The translations under genes and the position numbers were made by a program. The notes under the pieces are model-generated. The model was not told the DNA's origin, ran no database searches, and worked only from the letters and a program-made list of their open reading frames with translations. From Candidatus Saccharimonadota bacterium (GTDB lineage Bacteria > Patescibacteriota > Saccharimonadia > Saccharimonadales > Saccharimonadaceae), in NCBI GenBank assembly GCA_020428265.1, contig JAGQND010000018.1:1-11888 (forward strand): a stretch of 11,888 bases of DNA, in the 5' to 3' direction. Positions 4,810-11,888 of the stretch are shown here, one piece after another. Each line of letters begins with the position of its first letter. Within the stretch, counting starts at the first letter, position 1.

Positions 4810-7194
4810 ATGACAAAAAACTTAGTAATAGTAGAGTCCCCAGCAAAAGCTAAAACTATCGAGAAATACCTCGGTACTGGATTCAAAGTGCTCTCGAGCG
4901 TAGGGCACATACGTAGTATTCCCAAAAAAACCAGCAATGGCAAACCACCGGTAGACGTACAAAATGATTTTGAGACGCAATACGAAGTGGACCCTGAAAA
5001 GAAAAAGGTAATAACCGAACTACGAAAAGCCGTTAAAGAAACCGACACCGTATGGCTTGCAACCGACGAAGACCGCGAAGGAGAGGCCATTGCTTGGCAT
5101 CTTTGTGAAGTTTTGAAACTTAATCCTAAAACTACCAATAGGATTGTGTTCCACGAAATCACAAAAAACGCCATAGAAGAAGCTGTGAAAAACCCACGTA
5201 CTGTAGACATGAAAATGGTAGAGGCGCAACAAGCTCGCCAAATCTTAGACCGCATAGTAGGGTTTGAGCTAAGCCCTGTAGTGTGGCAAAAAGTCCCCGG
5301 TGGCAAAAGTGCCGGCCGCGTTCAAAGCCCGGCAGTACGCCTACTAGTAGAGCGTGAGCGTGAGATTGGCGCTTTTGAAGGCTCTTCGGAGTTTAAAGTT
5401 ACGGCGGAATTCTATGCGACCAATTCCAGCTCTTCATCGGGCGAACCGACCACGTCGGCGCCGTCAGGCGCGACAAGCGAGACCGAGGAAGAGGCTGAAA
5501 CTGGTCGTCTTTTCAAGGCAGAACTACCCAAAAAGTTCAAAACCGAGGCCGAAGCGACTAAGTTCTTAGAATCCCTCAAGGGTGCCGCGTATAGCGTAGC
5601 CGATATCACCAAATCTCCAAGCGTACGCAACCCTGGCGCGCCATTTACCACCAGCACGCTACAACAAGAGGCAAACTCTCGCCTGGGATTCGGCAGCAAG
5701 GCCACCATGGCCAGCGCGCAAAAGCTATACCAAGAAGGTAAAATCACTTACATGCGTACCGACAGCATGAACCTAAGCGGGCAAGCGATAGCTAGCGCCA
5801 AAGAATTTATAACCAACGCCTACGGCCCAGAATACAGCCAAGTGCGCAATTTCAAAACCAAATCGGCCGGCGCTCAAGAGGCCCACGAAGCCATACGCCC
5901 AACCAACATGGCACTCGAAAAAGGCTCGACCAACGAATACGACCAAAAACTATACAACCTCATACGCACACGCGCCCTAGCTAGCCAAATGGCGCCAGCC
6001 AAGCTAGAAAAAACCACCGTAACCATAACTATTAGCACAGCCAAAGAAGTATTTGAGGCCAAAGGCGAAGTAATAGTATTTGACGGATTCCTTCGCGTAT
6101 ACGGCGCAAATAAAAAAGAAGATGCACTTTTGCCAAATCTTGCCAGTGGCGATGCCGTAAATACAGATGAAGTAACTGCCCGCCAAGTATTCAAAAAACC
6201 GCCAGCACGCTACACAGAAGGTAGCTTGGTGAAAAAACTAGAAGAACTAGGCATCGGACGACCATCAACATACGCAACAATTATTAACACCATCCAAACC
6301 CGCGGCTACGTAGAACGCGGCGAAAGTGAAGGCGTAGAGCGTGATGTACGACAAATTAAACTTGCAGGCGGCGAAGTAAAAGCCGAAACCGTACAAGAAA
6401 AAACGGGTTCACTGCGCGGCAAACTCGTACCAACCCCTAGTGGCGAGCTTATTGCCGACTTCTTAGGCGAACACTTCACGCAAGTAGTAGACTACAAATT
6501 TACAGCCAATGTAGAAGAGCAATTTGACCAAATAGCAAGCAGCAAACTGGCGCGTAACGCTATGCTCAAGGCATTTTACACGCCATTTCACAAGCTTATA
6601 GTCGCTAGTGGTGGCATAGACCGCAGCAGCGTAGGTGCCAACCGTGAAGTTGGCATAGACCCTAAGTCTGGCAAGCCTATCACGGCACGTTTTGGCCGGT
6701 TTGGGCCTATGTTGCAACTTGGCAGTAGTGAAGACGAAGAAAAGCCAAAGTTTGCACCCATGCCAGCAGGTGCCAAAATAGAAACCGTGACACTCGAGCA
6801 AGCACTCGTAGCGTTCCAGCTACCACGCACAGTAGGGCAAACAGCAGACGGCCAAGACATTAAAGCCAATATAGGCCGGTTTGGGCCATACATACAGGTT
6901 GGCAAGCTATTTGTAAGCATCAAGCCTGAAGACCCGCACACTATCACCCTAGAAACAGCACTAGAATTATACGCAGCTAAGCTTAGGGCCGAGGCTGAAA
7001 AGAATATTGCCGACTTTGGTGATGGCATAAAAGTTCTCAATGGCCGCTACGGTCCATATATTACCGATGGCAAAAAGAACGTCAAAATCCCCAAAGATAC
7101 CGACCCCAAGACTATATCTAACGAAGACGCCAAAAAGCTTATTTCCGAAGCTGCAGCACCGACTCGTAAAGCTCGTCACCGTAAAAAATCTTAG
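4810..7194 (+). CDS. topA: DNA topoisomerase I (type IA)
   Basis: This enzyme relaxes negatively supercoiled DNA by single-strand passage through a tyrosyl-DNA intermediate. The 794-residue chain begins with a Toprim domain: E9 in VIVESPAKAKTIEKYLG, then D86, D88 and E90 in ATDEDREGEAIAWH. The core follows, with SAGRVQSPAVRLLVERE and the active-site tyrosine Y314 in ITYMRTDS, then EEAHEAIRPT-like (AQEAHEAIRPTN) and IGRPSTYATII blocks. The C-terminus has three Toprim_Crpt-type repeats centred on FGRFGP, IGRFGPY and NGRYGPY (around 626, 687 and 744) instead of four-cysteine zinc ribbons, and a basic KARHRKKS tail. A Ser/Glu-rich low-complexity insertion lies at about 205-232. No SD precedes the ATG. 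The leader is about 38 bases from its own promoter. No intrinsic terminator is visible at its end. Confidence 0.97.
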   Translation: MTKNLVIVESPAKAKTIEKYLGTGFKVLSSVGHIRSIPKKTSNGKPPVDVQNDFETQYEVDPEKKKVITELRKAVKETDTVWLATDEDREGEAIAWHLCEVLKLNPKTTNRIVFHEITKNAIEEAVKNPRTVDMKMVEAQQARQILDRIVGFELSPVVWQKVPGGKSAGRVQSPAVRLLVEREREIGAFEGSSEFKVTAEFYATNSSSSSGEPTTSAPSGATSETEEEAETGRLFKAELPKKFKTEAEATKFLESLKGAAYSVADITKSPSVRNPGAPFTTSTLQQEANSRLGFGSKATMASAQKLYQEGKITYMRTDSMNLSGQAIASAKEFITNAYGPEYSQVRNFKTKSAGAQEAHEAIRPTNMALEKGSTNEYDQKLYNLIRTRALASQMAPAKLEKTTVTITISTAKEVFEAKGEVIVFDGFLRVYGANKKEDALLPNLASGDAVNTDEVTARQVFKKPPARYTEGSLVKKLEELGIGRPSTYATIINTIQTRGYVERGESEGVERDVRQIKLAGGEVKAETVQEKTGSLRGKLVPTPSGELIADFLGEHFTQVVDYKFTANVEEQFDQIASSKLARNAMLKAFYTPFHKLIVASGGIDRSSVGANREVGIDPKSGKPITARFGRFGPMLQLGSSEDEEKPKFAPMPAGAKIETVTLEQALVAFQLPRTVGQTADGQDIKANIGRFGPYIQVGKLFVSIKPEDPHTITLETALELYAAKLRAEAEKNIADFGDGIKVLNGRYGPYITDGKKNVKIPKDTDPKTISNEDAKKLISEAAAPTRKARHRKKS

Positions 7195-7207
7195 CTACAA
7201 AAATCTA

Positions 7208-7235
7208 TTGACTTTGCTTTTTAAAGGTCTATTAT
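7208..7235 (+). promoter_or_regulatory. Promoter of the 72-residue membrane protein gene
   Basis: TTGACT (7208-7213), a 16-bp spacer, and TATTAT (7230-7235). The start point falls near 7242. The leader then forms a GCATG-TTCG-CATGC hairpin (7247-7260) directly before the SD. Confidence 0.6.
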
Positions 7236-7246
7236 AAGTCTTACTG

Positions 7247-7260
7247 GCATGTTCGCATGC
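7247..7260 (+). promoter_or_regulatory. TTCG-loop hairpin in the 5' leader
   Basis: A perfect 5-bp stem with a TTCG loop at the predicted 5' end of the mRNA, 17 bases before the SD. It could protect the 5' end or keep the SD single-stranded. Confidence 0.4.
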
Positions 7261-7292
7261 TGGTATATTCCACAGTAAAGGAGGTGAGAAAG

Positions 7293-7511
7293 ATGAAGGG
7301 ATTCGTCCTCCGTGTCGTACACCTGGCGGCTGTTGTCGCTCTGGTTGCGGTCGTTCTGGGCCTCGCTCTGCCAGGCGGCGCTGTTGCCGTCCTGGTTGCC
7401 GCTCCGCTGGCCGGCGCGTCCTGGACCGGGCTGTTCACGCTCTCGGTCCTGGCGCTCGTCGTCGTCGGCGTTGTTGCCAACGAGGTCCGTCGCGCCACCC
7501 CGCGCGACTGA
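7293..7511 (+). CDS. Small two-helix membrane protein, unrecognised
   Basis: The product has 72 residues. I place the start at the ATG at 7293 because AAAGGAGGTG (7277-7286), an almost perfect complement of the 16S rRNA 3' end, sits 6 bases upstream. The upstream in-frame ATG at 7257 lies within the leader hairpin and has no SD. Two hydrophobic segments rich in Val, Ala and Leu (about 6-34 and 42-63) are broken by LPGG and GASWTG. The C-terminus is charged (NEVRRATPRD), probably cytosolic, so an inner-membrane hairpin is likely. The base composition is extreme: about 73% GC in one sampled line, with no ATA, CTA or TTA codons, beside topA at about 40%. With its own promoter, ideal SD and terminator it looks like a strongly expressed, perhaps acquired, single-gene unit. 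Size and shape resemble holin-like or stress-membrane peptides, but I cannot assign it. Confidence 0.75.
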   Translation: MKGFVLRVVHLAAVVALVAVVLGLALPGGAVAVLVAAPLAGASWTGLFTLSVLALVVVGVVANEVRRATPRD

Positions 7512-7517
7512 TCGCGC

Positions 7518-7566
7518 TTTGTAGCCCCGCGCTACAAACGTCGGTCCAGGAAGAGCTTCGCGCTCT
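7518..7566 (+). other. Two stable hairpins in the 3' untranslated region
   Basis: TTTGTAGC (7518-7525) pairs with GCTACAAA (7531-7538), and AGAGC (7552-7556) pairs with GCTCT (7562-7566). Neither is followed by a T tract. They lie between the stop codon and the terminator, so the mRNA has a structured tail of about 110 nt. Confidence 0.5.
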
Positions 7567-7588
7567 GCTTCTCACCCACAACTCAACA

Positions 7589-7629
7589 CCGCTCTAGACT
7601 AACCCTCTAGAGCGGATTTTAATTTTGGC
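7589..7629 (+). terminator. Intrinsic terminator after the membrane protein gene
   Basis: CCGCTCTAGA and TCTAGAGCGG form a perfect 10-bp stem with a 7-nt loop, followed by ATTTTAATTTT. Confidence 0.85.
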
Positions 7630-7838
7630 GCAAATTTAGTATGCAATATGTATCATTTATAACGACTATCAAAAAAGTAAAGACTTAAAACACTAGCAAT
7701 ATAACACTATATTACAAAATACAACATTTTTACTATCTTGATAATTATGCACATATTATGTCTGGCTATAGGTGTATTTATACATATATAACAGGGGTAC
7801 AAGCATAAGCAATATCATATTTATATATAATTTAATAG

Positions 7839-7847
7839 TTATCCACA
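7839..7847 (+). promoter_or_regulatory. Perfect DnaA box
   Basis: TTATCCACA matches the high-affinity DnaA box exactly. A second consensus box, TTATGCACA, lies at 7745-7753. Confidence 0.5.
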
Positions 7848-7906
7848 AAATAATCCGTAAATTATAAAAAGTAGCAAATCATGGTTTACTTAGCGCGTCT
7901 AATTCG

Positions 7907-7915
7907 TGCTATAAT
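7907..7915 (+). promoter_or_regulatory. Extended -10 element, candidate upstream promoter
   Basis: TGCTATAAT with a weak TTTACT (7885-7890) at a long 19-bp spacing. The same TGCTATAAT occurs before two other genes in the window. Confidence 0.4.
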
Positions 7916-7936
7916 CAATAAAAGTACACAAAATGT

Positions 7937-7965
7937 TTGACATTATATAAAATATATTCTATAAT
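7937..7965 (+). promoter_or_regulatory. Perfect sigma-70-type promoter of the sigma4/HARE gene
   Basis: TTGACA (7937-7942), exactly 17 bp, then TATAAT (7960-7965). The start point falls near 7972, giving a leader of about 55 bases that includes AGAGAGG 9 bases before the ATG. Confidence 0.85.
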
Positions 7966-8027
7966 TGATAACAAGAACATAATATTTATATTTAATCAAA
8001 TGAGATTAGGCAGAGAGGATTACCGAA

Positions 8028-9095
8028 ATGAGCCCAGCGCCCAACGAAAAAACCACTGAACTAGCAGTATCAACCGACATCAATAGTGCTATCGAATCTA
8101 TTCTTGGTGCTATAGACCAAGAACGCGAACGCGAAATTATAACTCGTCGTTTTGGACTTTACGACCGCAAAGAAACATTGGAGCAAATTGGTGAACTCCT
8201 AGGAATCACTCGTGAACGTGTACGTCAGCTTGAAAAAGCAATCTTAATTCGCCTCAAAATTGCCGGCGAAGATGGCAAAATACCAGCTATCAACACTATA
8301 GAAAAGCAAATTGTACGTGAACTAAGCGAAATGGGCCGCCTAGCTACAGTAGTAGACCTTACAAATGCACTCATACCAGAAGATTCAACGCCTCTTACTC
8401 GTGCTCGCATAGCATTTGCAGCATCTCTAGCGCCTAAGCTTACAGTAGTAGACGAAAACGACAACTACAAAGCAGCAGTAGCTATAGCTGACTATGGCAA
8501 CGAAAAGAAAATCCGCGAACAAGTGGACAAAGTTGTAGCGACCATCAAAAAAGGTGGTGTACCTGTAACTATAGAGCAGCTTCACGACCAACTAGACTAC
8601 GAGCACCCATCTAACGTACGTGCACTTGCAAGCGTAAGCAAGCACCTATCTACACTAAACGACCTATGGGGTCTCAATAAATGGCCAACTGTTAACCCCA
8701 AAAACATCCGCGACAAAATCTACGTTATCCTAGCAGAAAACGGCAAGCCTATGCACTTCTCTGAAATCGCAGACAACATCAAGGACAGCAACTTTAGCCG
8801 CAAAAACGTAACTACGCAAGCTATCCACAACGAACTTATCAAAGACAAGCGCTTTGTGCTCATCGGCCGTGGTATTTACGCACTCGACAGCTGGGGCTAC
8901 AGCAAGGGCACAGTGGCAGACACTATTGCCGGCATCCTCAAAAAGAGCAGTGAGCCTTTGCACCGCGACGAAATCGTAAAACGCGTACTCAAGAGCCGCC
9001 AGGTAAAAGAAACTACAATTTTGCTAAATCTACAGAGTAAACCACAGTTTAAGCGCGTAGCTAAAGCCACTTACACACTTGCAGACAACAAATAA
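8028..9095 (+). CDS. Sigma-region-4 / HARE-HTH fusion protein, putative transcription regulator
   Basis: The 355-residue protein opens with a sigma-70 region 4-like helix-turn-helix (about 28-78): REREIITRRFGLYDRKETLEQ and the GITRERVRQLE recognition helix. Sigma regions 1-3 are absent, so it is not a complete sigma factor. The C-terminal part has a HARE-HTH winged helix (about 222-291, with IYVILAENGKPMHFSEIAD and FVLIGRGIYAL), the fold shared with the RNA polymerase delta subunit, and a second similar module (about 294-352, with PLHRDEIVKRVL and FKRVAKATYTL). The middle (about 90-215) looks like further winged-helix repeats. The architecture suggests a protein that contacts RNA polymerase beta flap or -35 DNA and binds DNA through several winged helices, but this is inference. 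The gene has a consensus promoter and an SD (GAGG). Codons are AT-leaning like topA, so it looks native. Confidence 0.85.
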   Translation: MSPAPNEKTTELAVSTDINSAIESILGAIDQEREREIITRRFGLYDRKETLEQIGELLGITRERVRQLEKAILIRLKIAGEDGKIPAINTIEKQIVRELSEMGRLATVVDLTNALIPEDSTPLTRARIAFAASLAPKLTVVDENDNYKAAVAIADYGNEKKIREQVDKVVATIKKGGVPVTIEQLHDQLDYEHPSNVRALASVSKHLSTLNDLWGLNKWPTVNPKNIRDKIYVILAENGKPMHFSEIADNIKDSNFSRKNVTTQAIHNELIKDKRFVLIGRGIYALDSWGYSKGTVADTIAGILKKSSEPLHRDEIVKRVLKSRQVKETTILLNLQSKPQFKRVAKATYTLADNK

Positions 9096-9127
9096 CATAA
9101 GCTTTCTCGCTTATAGGGGTGGAAAGT

Positions 9128-9135
9128 GCTATAAT
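9128..9135 (+). promoter_or_regulatory. Extended -10 promoter of the VirD4-like gene
   Basis: TGCTATAAT ends at 9135 with no recognisable -35. The expected start point is near 9142, only about 8 bases before the ATG at 9150, and would leave GGAG (9137-9140) outside the mRNA. Confidence 0.5.
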
Positions 9136-9149
9136 TGGAGCATATCGTT

Positions 9150-11888
9150 ATGGAAATAATCTCATCGATAATCGGTTTGCTCCTTTCCTGGTATGTATGG
9201 CTACCTTTAGTCCTCATACTAGGCTATTTGACATGGCGCAATTACCAAAAAATCGATGCCGTTAAACCCGTAGAGAGCACTCTTCTAGTACTAGAAATCC
9301 CAAAAACAAACGACAAGCAAGAACTCGCCGCTGAGCAGCTTTTTGCGAGTTTGCACGGAATTTTGCGCGACAAACAAGAACTCAAGCAATCGGGCGGGGT
9401 ACAAGAGCACCTCAGTTTTGAAATAGCGAGTGTTAACGGACAAATTCGCTTCTATGTATGGGTGCCGACTATCTTGCGCAGTTTCGTAGAGGGCCAAATA
9501 TACGCCCAGTACCCTACGGTGCAAATACACGAAGCCGACGAAGATTACGTGTCACATGAGCGCGACCACTCTGTTGTATATACCAGCGAAATCAACCTCA
9601 CGGACAGTGAGTTTTTGCCCATTAAAACCTTCCAAAACTTCGAGGTAGACCCACTTGCCGGTATCACTGGCACGCTAGCCAAGCTCGAATCTACCGGTGA
9701 AGAAATCTGGATACAAGTCCTCGTAAAGCCTATTGCCGACGAATGGCAAAAATCATCGTACGGCTGGATTAAGCGTGTAAAAGAAGGCAAAGGTAGTAGC
9801 TCTGGGCTGTTTTCTGGTGGATTTGATATTCGCTGGCTAGGCGGACTACTCGAAGCCCTATGGCGTCCACCGGAGACCGGCGCAGCAGGTGCCGCCAAAC
9901 CACCAGAAGTGTCCGAACGCGACAAAACCCGTATATCAGAAGCAGAAAAAAAGGCCACAAAGCTTGGCTATAGAGTCAAAATACGTCTAGCGTACCTAGG
10001 CGAAAGCCAAGTAAACGCCAAGCTACAAATGCAAGCCATAGTTGGTACATTTAAGCAGTTCAACAGCACCAACCTCAACGGCTTCAAAAGCTCCAATCCA
10101 AGCTTCCGCAAAGAAGACCTAGAAAAATACCGTGCACGCCTTTTCAACGACAAAAGTTTCATACTCAACATCGAAGAAGTCGCCTCTGTATTCCACCTGC
10201 CGCACACCAACGTGGAGACGCCAAATATAGTATGGGCTAGTACCAAAACAGCCGAGCCACCATCTAAGTTACCCGTCATCACAGGTGATGAAGCACAAGA
10301 CATCAATATATCAGCATTTGGACTTACGAACTTCCGTGGTATCAATCACCAATTTGGTATGCTTCGCTACGACCGCTCGCGTCACGTCTACATAATAGGG
10401 CAGACTGGTGCCGGTAAGTCTGGTTTGCTTGAGCTTTTTGCGCTCAGCGACATATACCACAACCAAGGCTACGCTATCATCGACCCGCATGGCGACTTTG
10501 CTATCAATAACATGCGTTTCATACCAGCATCACGCATCAAAGACGTAGTATATTTCAACCCTGCTGACACCGCGCACCCGCTAGGGTTTAACCCATTAGA
10601 GGTCACCGACCCCAACATGAAAAGTAACATCAGCTCCGAGGTTATCGGCGTGTTAGAGCGTATGTTTAGCAATAGCTGGGGTCCACGCCTTGAGTACATT
10701 TTGCGCTACACCATACTTGCGCTACTCGACCGGCCCGACACAACCATGCTCGACATCACACGTATGCTCACCGACAAAAAATTCCGCAAAGAAACCCTGG
10801 CATATTGTAAAGATACAGTAGTGCTACAATTCTGGACAGTTGAGTTCAATAGCTGGACTGAAAAGTTCCAGGCCGAAGCCATAGCACCCATTCTCAACAA
10901 GGTTGGTGCTTTTACGGCCAACCCTATTATTCGTAATATCATCGGTCAGCCTAAGTCTACATTCAATATTCGTGAGATTATGGACGACGGCAAGATTCTA
11001 ATCGTTAACCTCTCAAAGGGTCTCCTAGGTGAAGATAATTCCAGTATTCTCGGCTCGTTCCTAGTCACCAAAATACAGCTTGCCGCCATGAGTCGTAGCG
11101 ATATACCCAAAATCGAAGACCGTCGACCATTCTTCTTATACGTGGACGAGTTTCAAAACTTTGCTACAGATTCATTCGCTACGATTCTATCTGAAGCGCG
11201 TAAGTACGGTCTCAACCTAACAGTGGCCAATCAGTATATTTCACAAATGACGGATACGGTGCGTGGAGCGGTATTTGGTAACGTTGGCACTATGATAAGC
11301 TTCCGTGTGTCAGCCGACGATGCGCCTATATTAGCTACGCAGTTTGCACCGCAGTTTGAAGCCAACGACTTACTGCAAATGCACAACCGTAATTTCATCA
11401 TAAATATGGTCATAAATGGCGAAAAAGCACCAGCCTTCAGCGCAAAAACCCTACAGTTGCCTCCTGCGCAGGCCGATAACTCTGCGGCCATCATAGAAAA
11501 CACCCGTCAAAACTACAGTCGCACCAGAGAAGACATTGAGCAAGCTATAAATGACCTCATACAGCCCCCAGAGCAGCTGCAGCGCAAACCACCAGCAGGT
11601 CAGGAGAAACCACCTGTATCGGCCGCTATGGCCAGTAAGTGGCCTGTAGATGCTGGTGCAAAATCAGTGGTGCCGGCAATACCACAAAAACCCAAAGCGC
11701 CCGAAGAGCGCCCTGAGCGCAAGCAGGCCGAGCCAAATAAGCTTAAATTTGTCATAGAAACGCCGCAAGGGGAGGCGGCAGTAGCACATGCCTCTACCCC
11801 TGTTGCAAAAGAGGCGGAAAAATCCGCTCAAGAACCCACAAAAGAACCGGCTAAAGCCGCTGCCGAACATACTAAGCCGCACCAGCCA
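9150..11888 (+). CDS. VirD4/TraG-like P-loop ATPase (type IV secretion / DNA transfer family), truncated by window end
   Basis: The frame is open from the ATG at 9150 to the last base, giving 913 residues with no stop. An N-terminal membrane helix (about 5-28, IIGLLLSWYVWLPLVLILGY) anchors it, and most of the chain is cytosolic. After about 390 residues of an N-terminal domain comes the FtsK/VirD4-type ATPase: Walker A GQTGAGKS (417-424, K423), IIDPHGDF (443-450), a Walker B FFLYVDEFQNF (D666, E667), and ANQY...MTDTVRGAVFGNVGT, which fits the coupling-protein motif near sensor positions. From about 790 the chain turns into a Pro/Glu/Lys/Ala-rich low-complexity tail. Such DUF87/TraM-recognition-type ATPases couple ATP hydrolysis to DNA or protein export at the inner membrane. 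Relatives without conjugation genes are common in CPR genomes, where the role (DNA uptake, pili or secretion) is not settled. Codons match topA. Confidence 0.9.
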   Translation, partial: MEIISSIIGLLLSWYVWLPLVLILGYLTWRNYQKIDAVKPVESTLLVLEIPKTNDKQELAAEQLFASLHGILRDKQELKQSGGVQEHLSFEIASVNGQIRFYVWVPTILRSFVEGQIYAQYPTVQIHEADEDYVSHERDHSVVYTSEINLTDSEFLPIKTFQNFEVDPLAGITGTLAKLESTGEEIWIQVLVKPIADEWQKSSYGWIKRVKEGKGSSSGLFSGGFDIRWLGGLLEALWRPPETGAAGAAKPPEVSERDKTRISEAEKKATKLGYRVKIRLAYLGESQVNAKLQMQAIVGTFKQFNSTNLNGFKSSNPSFRKEDLEKYRARLFNDKSFILNIEEVASVFHLPHTNVETPNIVWASTKTAEPPSKLPVITGDEAQDINISAFGLTNFRGINHQFGMLRYDRSRHVYIIGQTGAGKSGLLELFALSDIYHNQGYAIIDPHGDFAINNMRFIPASRIKDVVYFNPADTAHPLGFNPLEVTDPNMKSNISSEVIGVLERMFSNSWGPRLEYILRYTILALLDRPDTTMLDITRMLTDKKFRKETLAYCKDTVVLQFWTVEFNSWTEKFQAEAIAPILNKVGAFTANPIIRNIIGQPKSTFNIREIMDDGKILIVNLSKGLLGEDNSSILGSFLVTKIQLAAMSRSDIPKIEDRRPFFLYVDEFQNFATDSFATILSEARKYGLNLTVANQYISQMTDTVRGAVFGNVGTMISFRVSADDAPILATQFAPQFEANDLLQMHNRNFIINMVINGEKAPAFSAKTLQLPPAQADNSAAIIENTRQNYSRTREDIEQAINDLIQPPEQLQRKPPAGQEKPPVSAAMASKWPVDAGAKSVVPAIPQKPKAPEERPERKQAEPNKLKFVIETPQGEAAVAHASTPVAKEAEKSAQEPTKEPAKAAAEHTKPHQP

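Larger units (their letters stand above)
7621..8020. other. AT-rich intergenic spacer with two DnaA boxes
   Basis: This 400-base stretch holds no gene and is about 75% AT. It contains TTATGCACA (7745-7753) and TTATCCACA (7839-7847), both fitting the DnaA-box consensus TTATNCACA, in the same orientation, 94 bp (about nine helical turns) apart. Very AT-rich runs lie around 7815-7835 and 7943-7995. The promoters of the following gene occupy its right end. It may be part of a replication origin or a DnaA-responsive promoter region. No dnaA gene is visible in the window. Confidence 0.4.

Noticed and set aside
7241..7498. Minus-strand frame opposite the 72-residue membrane protein
   Set aside because: No SD, Thr/Arg-rich low-complexity product, and the plus strand has promoter, SD and terminator.
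7509..7511. UGA recoded as glycine or tryptophan
   Set aside because: UGA ends the 72-residue gene right before hairpins and a terminator, Trp is encoded by TGG throughout, and no large gene has an in-frame UGA.
9098..9114. Terminator after the sigma4/HARE gene
   Set aside because: ATAAGC and GCTTAT can form a 6-bp hairpin, but no T tract follows and the stem is weak.
1..11888. CRISPR array, insertion sequence or attachment site
   Set aside because: No regularly spaced repeats, no transposase or integrase frame, and no terminal inverted repeats with target duplications were seen.

Overview
The window looks like chromosome of a small-genome bacterium of the Candidate Phyla Radiation / Patescibacteria, most likely Saccharibacteria (TM7). 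This is inference. It rests on the short DprA without an N-terminal SAM domain and with an SGLALGVD motif, heavy use of ATA, CTA and GTA codons in the housekeeping genes, housekeeping starts without a Shine-Dalgarno (SD) sequence, a sigma-region-4 plus HARE-HTH fusion protein, and a VirD4-like ATPase of the kind common in these genomes. The standard code fits: UGA is used as a stop and no large gene reads through it.

Left part (1-3125). A GC-rich unrecognised gene (3-1061, start outside the window) converges on a two-gene minus-strand operon: a vWA protein of the TerF type (2508-1801), then TerD (1741-1160). The convergent ends are closed by two back-to-back intrinsic terminators, the minus one with a cUUCGg loop. 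The ter leader and the ter intergenic gap can both fold over the SD of the following gene. A divergent promoter region with an 8-bp inverted repeat separates the operon from an unknown 132-residue protein (2698-3096), which ends at a strong terminator.

Middle part (3126-7200). Between the 132-residue gene and dprA is a GC-rich segment with no credible protein gene. Read on the minus strand it has a consensus-like promoter (3421-3449), GNRA-capped and pseudoknot-capable helices, and an intrinsic terminator with a U tract (3138-3174). It looks like an undescribed structured RNA of about 280 nt, divergent from dprA; this is the most interesting item in the window. dprA (DNA uptake and recombination) and topA (DNA topoisomerase I) follow. 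A 96-residue unknown gene with its own promoter and terminator sits between these two commonly adjacent genes.

Right part (7200-11888). A tiny, very GC-rich two-helix membrane protein (7293-7511) has an almost ideal SD and a structured 3' end. Next is a 400-bp spacer of about 75% AT with two consensus DnaA boxes and a perfect sigma-70-type promoter, then the sigma4/HARE protein (8028-9095). Last is a long VirD4/TraG-like ATPase gene that runs off the right edge. Overall, DNA-processing housekeeping genes (dprA, topA, DNA-binding regulator, DNA-pumping ATPase) are interleaved with small GC-rich single-gene units of foreign appearance.
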